Origin: Arthrobacter beigongshangensis
GTDB taxonomy: Bacteria; Bacillota; Bacilli; Bacillales_A; Planococcaceae
DNA: 64,000 bases
Assembly (NCBI RefSeq): GCF_016820585.1
Contig: NZ_JADHDX010000011.1
Coordinates: 62,001-126,000, forward strand
Direction: 5' to 3'
A program made the translations under genes and the position numbers. The notes beneath the pieces were generated by a model. That model was not told where the DNA came from. It saw only the letters and a program-made list of their open reading frames with translations, and ran no database searches. Shown here in pieces: positions 9,364 through 18,057 of the stretch. The first letter of the stretch is position 1. Each line of letters starts with the position of its first letter.

Positions 9364-10110
9364 ATGACCATCATTGAAGTATCCAACCTCAAAAAATCAT
9401 TTGGACAACTTGATGTACTCAAACAAATTACGTTTGATGTCAATAAAAACGATGTGGTTGCAATCATCGGCCCCTCTGGCTCAGGGAAAAGCACGATGCT
9501 TCGCAGTTTAGTCCATCTCGAGGAAATAAACGGTGGTAGTATCCAAATATCCGGCGATTATCTCGTCAAGGACGGCAATTACCCAAAAGCACAGGAAATC
9601 AAGCAAGTGACTGCTAAAATGGGCATGGTATTTCAACACTTCGATCTCTTTCCACATCTAACCGTGAAAGAAAACTTAGAACTCGCACCAAGATTGACAA
9701 AAAGGGAGCCGGTCGATGCGATTCGACGCCGGAGTACAGAATTGCTAGATAAAGTAGGACTTTCTGATAAGGCAAATGCTTATCCGTCCAAGCTTTCCGG
9801 CGGCCAAAAGCAACGGGTAGCGATTGCCAGGGCGCTTATGATGAACCCTGAAATCCTGTTATTCGATGAGCCAACATCCGCTTTAGACCCTGAATTGACG
9901 GGGGAAGTTTTGGAAGTGATGAAGCATCTTGCCGAAGAGCATATGACGATGATCGTCGTAACACATGAAATGGGGTTTGCTCAAGAAGTGGCTAACAGGG
10001 TTATTTTCATGGACAACGGAGAAATCATTGAATCAGGTAATCCTATTGATGTACTAACGAATCCTCAGCAGGAGCGAACAAAGGCCTTTTTAAATCGTAG
10101 TTTGAAGTAA
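9364..10110 (+). CDS. Amino-acid ABC transporter ATP-binding protein (GlnQ/HisP family)
   Basis: I chose ATG 9364 because AGGAG at 9351-9355 is 8 nt upstream; the in-frame ATG at 9358 is only 2 nt from it. The 248-residue product has Walker [11 protein letters not shown]-loop [10 protein letters not shown], signature LSGGQKQR, Walker [13 protein letters not shown] and H-loop VTHE. It energises the importer formed with the two preceding genes. Confidence 0.95.
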   Translation: MTIIEVSNLKKSFGQLDVLKQITFDVNKNDVVAIIGPSGSGKSTMLRSLVHLEEINGGSIQISGDYLVKDGNYPKAQEIKQVTAKMGMVFQHFDLFPHLTVKENLELAPRLTKREPVDAIRRRSTELLDKVGLSDKANAYPSKLSGGQKQRVAIARALMMNPEILLFDEPTSALDPELTGEVLEVMKHLAEEHMTMIVVTHEMGFAQEVANRVIFMDNGEIIESGNPIDVLTNPQQERTKAFLNRSLK

Positions 10111-10258
10111 TTCACACAGTTCGGGATATTTCAGAACTATATAGGTTAAACAAAAGGTTCTACATAATCTTTGGCGAAGGCATTCCAAAGCGCCAAGCGT
10201 TGTTAGTAGGATTTTTCATATCAACTTATATAGTTAACTGTCATTTACTTCCTTCATG

Positions 10259-10294
10259 AACCATCCTTTTGCTTAGAGCTTAGGGTGGTTTTTT
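10259..10294 (+). terminator. Intrinsic terminator of the amino-acid transporter operon
   Basis: AACCATCC pairs with GGGTGGTT (one G-U) and is followed by TTTT. It lies 150 bp after the ATPase gene. The intervening stretch also has an imperfect TTTGGCG...CGCCAAG inverted repeat without a T run. Confidence 0.7.
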
Positions 10295-10326
10295 GATTGT
10301 TAAATAAAAGTTTGAGTGTCTACACT

Positions 10327-10614
10327 TCAATTAAAAAATCGACAAGTAAAGTGTGATTGTAATCTCATATAATTATAAAGCAGACGAGCGTGTCTACCTT
10401 TTTGTGTACAGGGATCTATTTTATGGCGTAAGCGTTGGAGAAATTCATGGTCACATTCACATGCATTTCTACCCCTACGATAACAGTCATCATGTGCTTT
10501 GCAGGCGGCATCGACGTCATTGATTGGAGCTCCGGGTCCGTTACAACCGGGACCACACCAGTTATAGCCAGGCAAAATACAAAAACGAAATCTTCCATTT
10601 CTTCTTTCTGACAA
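10327..10614 (-). CDS. Small phospholipase-A2-like protein
   Basis: 95 residues, nine of them cysteine. Residues 17-48 carry the PLA2 core: YNWCGPGCNGPG (calcium-loop-like) and DAACKAHDDCYRRG with the catalytic His41-Asp42 pair. This resembles the short PLA2-like domain of parvovirus VP1 and scattered bacterial proteins (family knowledge). No signal peptide is visible. The TTG start is supported by a full SD (AGGGAGGAGA) ending 6 nt upstream; no ATG lies in this frame near it. It is divergent from the Spo0A-like gene. Function (enzyme, toxin or phage-derived) is unknown. Confidence 0.75.
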   Translation of the reverse strand: MSERRNGRFRFCILPGYNWCGPGCNGPGAPINDVDAACKAHDDCYRRGRNACECDHEFLQRLRHKIDPCTQKGRHARLLYNYMRLQSHFTCRFFN

Positions 10615-10641
10615 AATTAATCTCCTCCCTTAGATTTTGCT

Positions 10642-10661
10642 TAGCTTGATACTGTAAGCTA
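10642..10661. promoter_or_regulatory. Inverted repeat between two divergent genes
   Basis: TAGCTT, 8 nt, AAGCTA in the 166-bp gap between the PLA2-like gene and the Spo0A-like gene. It could be an operator for the latter's product. A TATAAT hexamer lies nearby at 10672-10677. No consensus 0A box (TGNCGAA) was found in the gap. Confidence 0.3.
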
Positions 10662-10780
10662 TTCAATTGTGTATAATTATGTATAAACAGTTACCTAAGA
10701 ATCTCCGAGTTAGTTTGACTGATAGTGAGAGACAAATAGCTTATTTCGTTGGAGATAAATAATGTTTGGAGGTTATTTAC

Positions 10781-11455
10781 ATGGAAGTTAATAATGCAGT
10801 AGAAGAAAAAATCGGAAAAACGTTCAAGCGAATTCAAAAAGCAATTGATTATAACGATTACGAATATATATTAGAACTCATTAGTGACTTGGCAGAGTAC
10901 TCTTATTTCGAGGGGGTTAAAAGGAAAGGGCTAGAAAGAACGCATGAGCAAAAAAAAACAAAACGATCAAACAATAACACTAACCGTAGCATTGGGATAA
11001 ATCCTAGAATCTCTTCAATCGTGCGTGAACTTGGAGTACCTGGGCATATTAAAGGCTCTAATTATATGAAAGAAGCGATTGAGTTGGTTCACCAAGAGCC
11101 CTCGCTTCTGTCGAGATTTACTAAAGATTTGTATCCACATATAGCAGAAAAGAATAATACGACCGCTAGTAGAGTGGAACGTTCAATTCGACATGCAATT
11201 GAAGTGTCATGGAAACGTGGAAGCGCGGACTCCATCTTGGAGATTCTTGGATATGACATAAATGAAATTAGATCAAAGCCTACGAACAGCGAATATATTC
11301 ATCTTGTAACAGAGTATATAAGAAAAACATTTGAACAGGATAGAGGCAAGCGCCAAATAGATGGTTTAGAAGAAAATCAGAAAGGAGTATCAGTTGATGG
11401 TGTTTTGGTGGAATTAGATCAAAGTAAGAAAACAAACACGAGTAATGGTGATTAA
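10781..11455 (+). CDS. Receiver-less Spo0A C-terminal-domain protein
   Basis: I start at ATG 10781 because GGAGG at 10768-10772 is 8 nt upstream; the TTG at 10766 overlaps that SD. Of 224 residues, about 77-181 match the Spo0A DNA-binding domain closely: [18 protein letters not shown], the recognition helix [19 protein letters not shown] (126-144) and KPTNSEYI. The receiver domain of true Spo0A is replaced by a helical region of about 55 residues ([22 protein letters not shown]) plus a basic linker. The extra hydrophilic tail has no recognised domain. It probably binds 0A-box-like DNA without phosphorelay control (inference). Confidence 0.85.
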   Translation: MEVNNAVEEKIGKTFKRIQKAIDYNDYEYILELISDLAEYSYFEGVKRKGLERTHEQKKTKRSNNNTNRSIGINPRISSIVRELGVPGHIKGSNYMKEAIELVHQEPSLLSRFTKDLYPHIAEKNNTTASRVERSIRHAIEVSWKRGSADSILEILGYDINEIRSKPTNSEYIHLVTEYIRKTFEQDRGKRQIDGLEENQKGVSVDGVLVELDQSKKTNTSNGD

Positions 11456-11544
11456 AAAATCGTTAGAGAATTTGTCAAAAAAACGATATTGAACTAGTTC
11501 TTTCTAGCATCCACTATTTGTACCGTTATCTACAGGAATATAAA

Positions 11545-11595
11545 AGTACCCGATTCCAACAACATCTGAAATTGTTGGAATCGGGTACTTTTTTT
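11545..11595. terminator. Bidirectional terminator
   Basis: An 18-bp perfect stem (11545-11562 with 11572-11589), a 9-nt loop, and a T run on the plus side. A-rich sequence on the other flank would also serve the convergent rpiR-type gene. Confidence 0.93.
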
Positions 11596-11602
11596 AATAC
11601 TA

Positions 11603-12415
11603 TTATTGACCACTCTCTATATATGCTTCAGAGGAAATGGCAGCAACTGTTTTTTTGTATGTTTCTTTAATAGCCTCGTCCTTAAGCAAGAATAAGCTAA
11701 TTAGGTCAATCAAATAAAGAACGCTCAAGTCTAAACCGGTAGATATATACCCGGTACGTAAAGGGTGTATCGTCCATAAAACGGTTTCAGATAATTGGGT
11801 TAGTGGAGTATCGCCATAGGCGGTGAATGAGACGACTGTAGCACCGTTATTTTTAGCTTCTTTTACAGAATGTAATAGATCCCTAGTTTGTCCAGAACGA
11901 GAGAACGCTAATAGTAAATCACCTTTTTGGACTAGTGTACTTCTAATAATCATTAAGTGCGGATCGGTTACTGCTTCTGAAGCGAAGCCCATTCTACTTA
12001 AACGATAGTTTAACTCTTGCGCTGCAAGCCCTGAGCTTCCTAAGCCAAAGATGTATAATTTTTTGCTTTCTTGAATGAGTTGCATAACTTCATCCAAAGC
12101 TTCTTTACCACTTAGTCCTTGAATGTCATTTAAAATATCTTCATATTGGCGCTTTAATTTTGTATCTACTTTTTCATCGCCTACTTGATAGGCTTCCCGT
12201 GCTAACTTTATTTTCAATTCGACAAAATTTTTACAAGCAACCTTTTTGCAAAATCTTGTAATTGTCGCAACTGAAATACCAGTCTTGTCTGCAATATCTT
12301 TAATATTACTTTGTGAAGCTTCAATTGGTGAAGAAAGAAAATAATCTGCTAAACCTCTTTCTTTGTCCGAGAAGGAGGAATATCTAGATTGAATCTCCTT
12401 CAATAGTGTAACCAT
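11603..12415 (-). CDS. RpiR/MurR-family transcriptional regulator
   Basis: 270 residues. The N-terminal RpiR-type HTH (about 1-77) includes ADKTGISVATITRFCKKV; the SIS domain (about 115-245) includes YIFGLGSSGLAAQELNYRL and LLLAFSRSGQTRDLL and would bind a phosphosugar. It is third in an operon with a PTS permease and NanE, with its SD inside the nanE end and a 3-nt gap. It probably controls the operon in response to an amino-sugar phosphate. Confidence 0.92.
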   Translation of the reverse strand: MVTLLKEIQSRYSSFSDKERGLADYFLSSPIEASQSNIKDIADKTGISVATITRFCKKVACKNFVELKIKLAREAYQVGDEKVDTKLKRQYEDILNDIQGLSGKEALDEVMQLIQESKKLYIFGLGSSGLAAQELNYRLSRMGFASEAVTDPHLMIIRSTLVQKGDLLLAFSRSGQTRDLLHSVKEAKNNGATVVSFTAYGDTPLTQLSETVLWTIHPLRTGYISTGLDLSVLYLIDLISLFLLKDEAIKETYKKTVAAISSEAYIESGQ

Positions 12416-12418
12416 GTA

Positions 12419-13102
12419 TTACACTCCTTTGATCACATCCACAAACCGACTAGTAATTTGTTGGGGTCTTGAAATAGCCCCTCCTACGACAACTGAGTGA
12501 GCGCCAAGAGATATCACTGTTTTCGCCATTTCAGGTGTCAGGATATTACCTTCAGCTATAACTGGAATGCGAACATTATTTAATATGACTTTAATGAAAT
12601 CAAAATCATTCTCATATAGTTTACATCCGCTTGTTTCGTTTGTATACCCATAAAGCGTAGTAGAAACACAGTCAAATCCTAAACGTTCTGCTTCAAGTGC
12701 GTCTTCTAAAGTTGAAATATCAGCCATTAATTGGATATTTGGATGATTTTCTTTTATATAATCAACAAGACTTTTTAGCTTTTCACCATGCGGGCGTTGA
12801 CGTAATGTAGCGTCCATGGCAATCATTTCGCAGCCCGATTCAATTAATTCATCGACTTCTTTTTGGGTAGCTGTAATAAAAACATCACTATCGGGATAAT
12901 CACGTTTCACGATTCCAACGACAGGCAGAGAAACCTCTTTTTTGATCGCTTGAATATCTTGCGCTGAGTTTGCACGAATACCAACAGCTCCGCCAAGATG
13001 GGCAGCAAGTGCCATTTTAGACATTATAAATGGACTGTGAAGAGGCTCATTCTCAAGGGCTTGGCATGAAGCAACCAGCCCATTTTTTATTTTATTTAAC
13101 AA
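12419..13102 (-). CDS. nanE: N-acetylmannosamine-6-phosphate 2-epimerase
   Basis: 227 residues, the usual NanE length, with a TIM barrel. Recognisable segments are [41 protein letters not shown] and [12 protein letters not shown]. It converts ManNAc-6-phosphate into GlcNAc-6-phosphate in the cytoplasm. The start is TTG, 2 nt after the EIIBC stop, with AGGTGA as SD inside the upstream gene; this close coupling supports it. With the PTS gene it suggests uptake of ManNAc or a related amino sugar. No sialic-acid lyase or murQ is in view. Confidence 0.93.
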   Translation of the reverse strand: MLNKIKNGLVASCQALENEPLHSPFIMSKMALAAHLGGAVGIRANSAQDIQAIKKEVSLPVVGIVKRDYPDSDVFITATQKEVDELIESGCEMIAMDATLRQRPHGEKLKSLVDYIKENHPNIQLMADISTLEDALEAERLGFDCVSTTLYGYTNETSGCKLYENDFDFIKVILNNVRIPVIAEGNILTPEMAKTVISLGAHSVVVGGAISRPQQITSRFVDVIKGV

Positions 13103-13104
13103 AA

Positions 13105-14646
13105 TTATTCACCTACAATTTCTGTGATTTCATTTTTAATGATTGTAACATGTGGACCATAAACGACTTGGACCCCTTTGCCTTTCACTATGACACCTTT
13201 TGCACCTGTTTCTTTTAACAAAGCTTCGTCTACTTTATCTGGCTCATTGACGCTGATGCGTAAGCGGGTAGCACAGCAATCAACAGCTGTTAGGTTATCA
13301 GCACCGCCTAGGGCCGTAATAATTGTCTGGGCACGATCACTCGAATTATCCGCTGCTGCTGTCGGAGCTAGGTCTTCATCTTCGCGACCAGGTGTCTTGA
13401 AGTTAAACTTCTTAATAAGGAATGTGAATAAGAAGAAATAAACGAAGAACCATGGAATACCGATTAACGGAACGAGTAGCCAGTTTGTTTTATCGTTACC
13501 CTGCAAAATGCCGAATAAGACAAAGTCGATAAATCCTCCTGAAAATGTTTGTCCGATTGTAATTTGAAAAATATGAGCCATCATAAAGGCTAGCCCATCC
13601 AAAAAGGCGTGTACAACATAAAGTGCTGGAGCAATGAACAAGAATGAAAATTCAATTGGCTCTGTAATACCTGTTAAAAATGATGTTAATGCAGCAGATC
13701 CCATTAAACCTGCAACGATTTTTTTATTCTTTGGTTTTGCTGTCCGATAAATTGCATAAGTTGCTCCAAGAAGTCCAAACATCATTGTAATAAAGCGTCC
13801 GGACATGAAGCGGGATGTCCCTTCATAAAACTTTTCGATGGTAGGGTCAGCTAGTTGCGCAAAGAAAATTCGTTGAGTTCCTTCAATAAGTTGTCCATCG
13901 ATAACAAGTGAGCCACCTAAACTAGTAGTCCAAAAAGGCATATAGAATATATGGTGAAGACCGAACGGCCCTAATAAACGTAACACAAATCCAAAAATAA
14001 ATGTTCCAATGTAACTAGTTGCTTCTACTAATCCACCCATTTTAAAAATACCTGCTTGAATAAATGGCCAAACTAGGAACATAAATATACCAAGAAAAAT
14101 GGATGCGAATGCAGAAATAATCGGAACAAATCGTGAACCGCTAAAGAAACCTAAAAATGGAGGAAGCTGCTTCTTGTTGTAACGATTATGAAGAAGGGCG
14201 ACTAAAACACCAACCATTACCCCACCGAAGACTCCTGTTTCTAAAGTGTGAATACCAAGTACTAGTCCTTGTCCTACAGATGCAGGATTTTCAGTATTGA
14301 GAATGCCAGTGATCGACAATAATGCAGAGACTGTTGAATTCATGACTAGGAAACCGAGCATTCCTGCTAGCCCAGCAGTTCCTTTGTCACTTTTGGCTAA
14401 ACCGACCGCTACACCTATCGCGAACAATAAGGCAAGGTTAGCGAAGATGACGCTCCCGGCGCTTGACATAACGGTGAAAATGGATTGAAGCCATGACACG
14501 TCCAAAAATGGATACGCTTTTATTGTATTGGGGTTTGATAAAGCACCGCCAATTCCCAACAGTAAACCTGCTGCAGGTAAGACAGCAATGGGGAGCATAA
14601 ATGATTTACCAAATTGTTGAGCTTTCTCGAAGAAACTACTCATCAT
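13105..14646 (-). CDS. PTS transporter EIIBC, glucose/N-acetylglucosamine superfamily
   Basis: 513 residues. The membrane EIIC domain fills about residues 1-400 and contains the substrate-region motif [13 protein letters not shown] linker leads to EIIB (about 430-510) with the phosphorylation-site motif DCCATRLRI. No EIIA domain is fused, so a separate EIIA must serve it. The neighbour nanE and the RpiR regulator point to an N-acetylated amino sugar, most likely ManNAc, as substrate (inference). Two tandem ATGs are possible starts (14646 or 14643) behind GGAGG. Confidence 0.9.
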   Translation of the reverse strand: MMSSFFEKAQQFGKSFMLPIAVLPAAGLLLGIGGALSNPNTIKAYPFLDVSWLQSIFTVMSSAGSVIFANLALLFAIGVAVGLAKSDKGTAGLAGMLGFLVMNSTVSALLSITGILNTENPASVGQGLVLGIHTLETGVFGGVMVGVLVALLHNRYNKKQLPPFLGFFSGSRFVPIISAFASIFLGIFMFLVWPFIQAGIFKMGGLVEATSYIGTFIFGFVLRLLGPFGLHHIFYMPFWTTSLGGSLVIDGQLIEGTQRIFFAQLADPTIEKFYEGTSRFMSGRFITMMFGLLGATYAIYRTAKPKNKKIVAGLMGSAALTSFLTGITEPIEFSFLFIAPALYVVHAFLDGLAFMMAHIFQITIGQTFSGGFIDFVLFGILQGNDKTNWLLVPLIGIPWFFVYFFLFTFLIKKFNFKTPGREDEDLAPTAAADNSSDRAQTIITALGGADNLTAVDCCATRLRISVNEPDKVDEALLKETGAKGVIVKGKGVQVVYGPHVTIIKNEITEIVGE

Positions 14647-14680
14647 AATTACCTCCTATTTGTAAATTATTTTCATGTTT

Positions 14681-14709
14681 ATTATAAAAAAGATATTCAA
14701 TAAATGCAA
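14681..14709 (-). promoter_or_regulatory. Sigma-A promoter of the amino-sugar PTS operon
   Basis: On the minus strand, TTGCAT (14709-14704), a 17-bp spacer and a perfect TATAAT (14686-14681) lie about 35 bp before the EIIBC start. Confidence 0.8.
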
Positions 14710-14715
14710 GAGAAA

Positions 14716-14729
14716 TTTAAGCGGTTACA
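14716..14729 (-). promoter_or_regulatory. cre-like site (CcpA)
   Basis: TGTAACCGCTTAAA on the minus strand matches the cre consensus TGWAANCGNTNWCA at 13 of 14 positions. It sits just upstream of the -35 box, fitting carbon catabolite control of the PTS operon. The rest of the 329-bp gap is AT-rich, with the PadR promoter at its right end. Confidence 0.65.
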
Positions 14730-14898
14730 ATTATTATTCGAATTATATTGAGTATTCTACTCTTTGGCTATTGTTTATCTTTTACACTGAAAATTATTCT
14801 TTATTACAAAAATTATATTTTGTCCCGATTTTAAAAAATCTTTGATTCTAAAAACTTAGACCAGTTTTAAATAAAATACTTTTTGTTTTATTCAGACA

Positions 14899-14952
14899 TT
14901 GACAATTAATTTCAAATAACCTACTATTATGTCATGCGATATAACGTCATGC
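14899..14952 (+). promoter_or_regulatory. PadR-gene promoter with direct-repeat operator
   Basis: TTGACA (14899-14904), 17 bp and TACTAT (14922-14927). Directly downstream GTCATGC occurs twice (14931 and 14946), one and a half helical turns apart, in the place expected for an autoregulatory PadR operator. Confidence 0.6.
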
Positions 14953-14975
14953 ATAATATCGGGAGGTATTTATAG

Positions 14976-15296
14976 ATGAAATATACAGGTGGACCGATGA
15001 CAGAGGCGATGTATTATGTTTTATTAACGCTTATGAATCCGGGTCATGGCTATGGTCTGATGCAGGCGATTACTGAAGTTTCGAATGGTAGAGTGCATAT
15101 GGGGCCAGGCACGCTTTACGGGGTTTTGGCACGTATGCAGAAGGACGAATTGATTGAGTTAGCGGACGATGATGGTCGAAGAAAAACCTATGTTATTACT
15201 GCGGAGGGGGAGCTGGCGCTTAGACAGGAATATCAGCGTTTGGCGGCGATGCTTGAAGATGGAGCGTTATTGAAGGAAGGTGATAGCCATGCATAA
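14976..15296 (+). CDS. PadR-family transcriptional regulator
   Basis: 106 residues, a small PadR protein with winged HTH: MYYVLLTLMNPGHGYGLMQAI followed by MGPGTLYGVLARMQKDELIEL. The ATG has GGGAGGT 9 nt upstream. It overlaps the DUF2812 gene by 8 nt. PadR/DUF2812 pairs are a recurring arrangement in Firmicutes, where the membrane partner is thought to act with the repressor. The inducer is unknown. Confidence 0.9.
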   Translation: MKYTGGPMTEAMYYVLLTLMNPGHGYGLMQAITEVSNGRVHMGPGTLYGVLARMQKDELIELADDDGRRKTYVITAEGELALRQEYQRLAAMLEDGALLKEGDSHA

Positions 15297-16464
15297 GAAA
15301 GTGCGGAAAATGGTTTTGGAGAATGTTTGGCGTATTGAAGAGCATGAGAGTTGGTTTGCCGATATGGCGAAAGAAGGGTGGCACTTGCAGAAAGTTGGAC
15401 GGCTATTTGTCTATTTTGAGCAAGGGGAGCCAAAAGATGTTCGTTATCGAGTCGACACGTCCTCGAATAAACAAATTACCGCGGAAGATAAGGAAATGTT
15501 TCAAGAAGCGGGCTGGACGCATATTGCTAGATTAGGCGAATTCAATGTTTTTTCATCTCTAGCAACATTGCAAGCACCTGAGTTGCACACGGATCCAATT
15601 GAGCAGTCTTTTACATTGAGGGATTTATCCAAAAAGTTTTGGCGAGGTACTATCGTTATTATCATTCTTAGTATACTTGGCGCCGCCGCATCGTTATTCT
15701 TTAGCAGACCTTTCATACTAGTCCTCATTGAGGGAGAATTTATGAGTTTCGTGGCTATATTCACATATGTTTTTGCAGCTTTTACCATGCTGGAAGGAAG
15801 CTTAGCTATACGCAAACTGATAAAGACATTACAGACAGGAAATGCTCTTGATCATCATGCCCCGTGGAGAATAAAAAGAACAGTCACGTTAACGATTCAA
15901 GGTATGATGTTTTTATTGGTGATTGCAAATATTATTATGATGTTCGTGCAAATCGCGTTGGATCAGCCGCGGACAATTCCAATTGAAAGTGATACCTCGC
16001 CAATTGTTCGTCTAGCAGAAATTGAACAGAACTCGAATTTGGTGATTAAACAATATGATAAGGACGGACCTGTTGGCTGGCTAAATAGTTACACCTATAA
16101 CTGGAGCCCCTTTGCGCCGATTCAATATCAAGCAAATGAGAGTGGTGTGATTCCAGAGCAGGTTTGGTCAGGCTCGGACAGAACGTATTCGCCGGGGCTT
16201 TATATGCAAGTCTATCAGTTGTGGTTTCCAACGATGAAAGATAACTTAATTGATGCTCTAATACAGGAAAGTAATTTTAGAGGAGAAGTAACCAAGGTGG
16301 AAAGTGATACTTTCGACATTTTGTTCATTCACCAGGAGGAAGGGCTTATAGAAGTGTTTGCAGCGAAAGGAAAAGGTGTCATAGAGTTACGTTACTATGG
16401 GCATGCAGCTTCGGCTACAATTTTATCCGTGATAGAAGAAAAGATAGCCCTCATTGAGAAATAA
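15289..16464 (+). CDS. DUF2812 membrane protein, PadR partner
   Basis: I chose ATG 15289 because AAGGAAGG at 15273-15280 is 8 nt upstream; the GTG at 15280 overlaps that SD. The 391-residue product begins with the DUF2812 pattern VWRIEEHESWFADMAKEGW. Four membrane segments follow: two adjacent ones (about residues 123-165), and another two before and after residue 200-230. A soluble C-terminal part ends the protein. Function is not established; co-expression with padR suggests a signalling or anti-regulator role (inference). Confidence 0.82.
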   Translation: MHKKVRKMVLENVWRIEEHESWFADMAKEGWHLQKVGRLFVYFEQGEPKDVRYRVDTSSNKQITAEDKEMFQEAGWTHIARLGEFNVFSSLATLQAPELHTDPIEQSFTLRDLSKKFWRGTIVIIILSILGAAASLFFSRPFILVLIEGEFMSFVAIFTYVFAAFTMLEGSLAIRKLIKTLQTGNALDHHAPWRIKRTVTLTIQGMMFLLVIANIIMMFVQIALDQPRTIPIESDTSPIVRLAEIEQNSNLVIKQYDKDGPVGWLNSYTYNWSPFAPIQYQANESGVIPEQVWSGSDRTYSPGLYMQVYQLWFPTMKDNLIDALIQESNFRGEVTKVESDTFDILFIHQEEGLIEVFAAKGKGVIELRYYGHAASATILSVIEEKIALIEK

Positions 16465-16478
16465 TTAGCATCTACACA

Positions 16479-16509
16479 AAAGCTCACTGCAATTATAGTG
16501 AGCTTTTTG
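16479..16509 (+). terminator. Intrinsic terminator of padR-DUF2812
   Basis: AAAGCTCACT pairs with AGTGAGCTTT around an 8-nt loop and is followed by TTT. Confidence 0.88.
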
Positions 16510-16906
16510 CTTGTGTGTAGTGGTGTATATAAGACATAACATAGATGCTTGAAACAAACAGTCGCATAGAATCACGCGACACCTTTAAAGGCTATTGTAA
16601 GATTAATGTACCCTATGGGGATTGATGCAGGACAAATTTGGTTCATCAAAAAATGGACAGAGCCAAACTGGATAAGATGAAAATGGTTTAATATCTAACT
16701 ACTTTTTCTGTAATGTAAAAACACCTTTTTCTTACCAAGAGAAGGGTGTTTTTTTGTTTTGTGTACATAAGTAAAAGAAGAAAAAATGAGTTCCTACTAT
16801 AAAAGGGAAATGGTTGATTATGACTTTATAAAAGTCAAAACGCAAATAAGTTATAAAATTTATATAACTTTACTTTTTAATTAATAAATCGCAGGTTATG
16901 AAATGC
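16510..16906. other. Gene-free stretch with an orphan terminator
   Basis: I see no convincing gene here. A second hairpin with a T run lies at 16718-16755 (ACACC...GGGTGTT, then TTTTTT). Before it is only a 24-codon frame from 16608 without an SD. The stretch may be the remains of a lost gene, since an orphan terminator is left behind. Confidence 0.4.
16718..16755 (+). terminator. Orphan intrinsic terminator
   Basis: AACACCTTTTTCTT pairs imperfectly with AAGAGAAGGGTGTT across a short loop and is followed by TTTTTT. No convincing gene precedes it within 250 bp. Confidence 0.6.
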
Positions 16907-16972
16907 TTTGTGACCAATAAAACCCTGTTATATGAACGATTTGTGACGCGTTTGTCGTGAACACTTTGTGAC
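16907..16972 (+). promoter_or_regulatory. Three TTTGTGAC direct repeats upstream of qox
   Basis: TTTGTGAC occurs at 16907, 16940 and 16965, with a diverged TTTGTCGTGA at 16951. The motif resembles the TTTGTGAAT element proposed for the redox response regulator ResD in B. subtilis. Position upstream of a terminal oxidase operon fits. A small hairpin (TCGGGAAA/TTTCCCGA, 16980-16999) follows. Confidence 0.4.
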
Positions 16973-17100
16973 ATGAGTCTCGGGAAATTGTTTTCCCGAT
17001 TTTATTATATTAAGGTTAATTTTGAACTAAGGGATTTCCCTGTGATAACACTTTTGAATACTATTTCTATCCGTATAGAACAGAAGAAAGGGGCATTTTC

Positions 17101-17985
17101 ATGAGGAAAAAAGGGGCTTTTTTAAGTTTGATGATGGGTCTTCTAGCTGTGTTAGCTGGTTGTGAACCGGTCATGGTCTTGAATCCGAAAGGGCCGCAAG
17201 CTGAAACAATTGCTGACGTTATTTGGATATCGGTTGCGACCATGGCGTTCGTAGTCGTAGTTGTTTTTGGTATGTTGCTCTATATGTTAATAAAATATCG
17301 TGCTTCGAAACAAAGCGAGGATTATGAACCCCCACATATCGAGGGTAATCCAGTTGTTGAAGCGATTATTGTTGGGATTCCGGTTCTAATCATTATCTTC
17401 TTGTCAATTGTGACAGTCAAATCAGTCTATGAAGTGGAGGCGACACCAAAAGGCTATGAGGATCAAAAACCATTGATTGTCTATGCATCTTCATCCGATT
17501 GGAAATGGCATTTCAGTTATCCAGAAGAAAATATCGAAACAGTGAACTATTTGTATATCCCAACAGATCGGGCGTTGGAATTTAGATTGTACTCTTACGG
17601 ACCCATTTCGGCATTTTGGATTCCTCAACTTGGGGGGCAAAAGTATGCGATGTCGGACATGATTACGACATTACATTTAGCTGCCGACACTCCGGGTGAA
17701 TACATGGGACGAAACTCCAACTTCACTGGAAAAGGCTTCGCTGAAAATATTTTTGATGTCAAAGCAATGCCACCGGCAGAGTTTGACGAATGGGTAGAAG
17801 ATGTTAAAGCAAGTGCTGAAACCCTTACGGAAGAGAAGTTTGAAGAATTATTATTGCCAGGACATCTTGGACGATCTACTTATAATGGCACTCACTTAGA
17901 GTTCTCACCTGCTCCTGAAGGTCACCATGGAGGGCATCACGAGGCAGAGGATTCTGCCGACGAATCAAACCATGTACATGAATAA
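17101..17985 (+). CDS. qoxA: Cytochrome aa3 quinol oxidase subunit II
   Basis: 294 residues with a lipoprotein signal (VLAGCEPVMVLNPKGPQ, the start typical of QoxA), two membrane helices and an external cupredoxin domain. The domain lacks the Cys/His cluster of the CuA site (GPISAFWIPQLGG...), which separates quinol oxidases from cytochrome c oxidases. The C-terminus is His-rich. It is first of qoxABCD; the enzyme oxidises menaquinol and pumps protons at the membrane. Confidence 0.95.
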   Translation: MRKKGAFLSLMMGLLAVLAGCEPVMVLNPKGPQAETIADVIWISVATMAFVVVVVFGMLLYMLIKYRASKQSEDYEPPHIEGNPVVEAIIVGIPVLIIIFLSIVTVKSVYEVEATPKGYEDQKPLIVYASSSDWKWHFSYPEENIETVNYLYIPTDRALEFRLYSYGPISAFWIPQLGGQKYAMSDMITTLHLAADTPGEYMGRNSNFTGKGFAENIFDVKAMPPAEFDEWVEDVKASAETLTEEKFEELLLPGHLGRSTYNGTHLEFSPAPEGHHGGHHEAEDSADESNHVHE

Positions 17986-18057
17986 TGATTTGTATGATCA
18001 AGACTAATACGTTGTATAAATTCAAGTATTGATTTCTACGAAAGGAGTTCTAAAAGT

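Noticed and set aside
10416..10598. 60-codon minus-strand frame with ATG inside the PLA2-like gene
   Set aside because: It is a shifted frame of the PLA2-like gene. The TTG frame has the better-placed SD and carries the recognisable motifs.
10615..10780. 0A boxes in the gap before the Spo0A-like gene
   Set aside because: No TGNCGAA on either strand; the best match differs at two positions.
14976..16464. Toxin-antitoxin reading of the PadR/DUF2812 pair
   Set aside because: The sizes, overlap and membrane topology match the common PadR-DUF2812 regulatory pair; nothing suggests a toxin.
16608..16682. 24-codon frame ending before the orphan terminator
   Set aside because: No SD and no family resemblance; possibly a gene remnant, but not supportable as a gene.
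16907..16972. Rex or Fnr palindrome upstream of qox
   Set aside because: The TTTGTGAC copies are direct repeats; none has the inverted TCACA partner that Fnr or Rex sites need.
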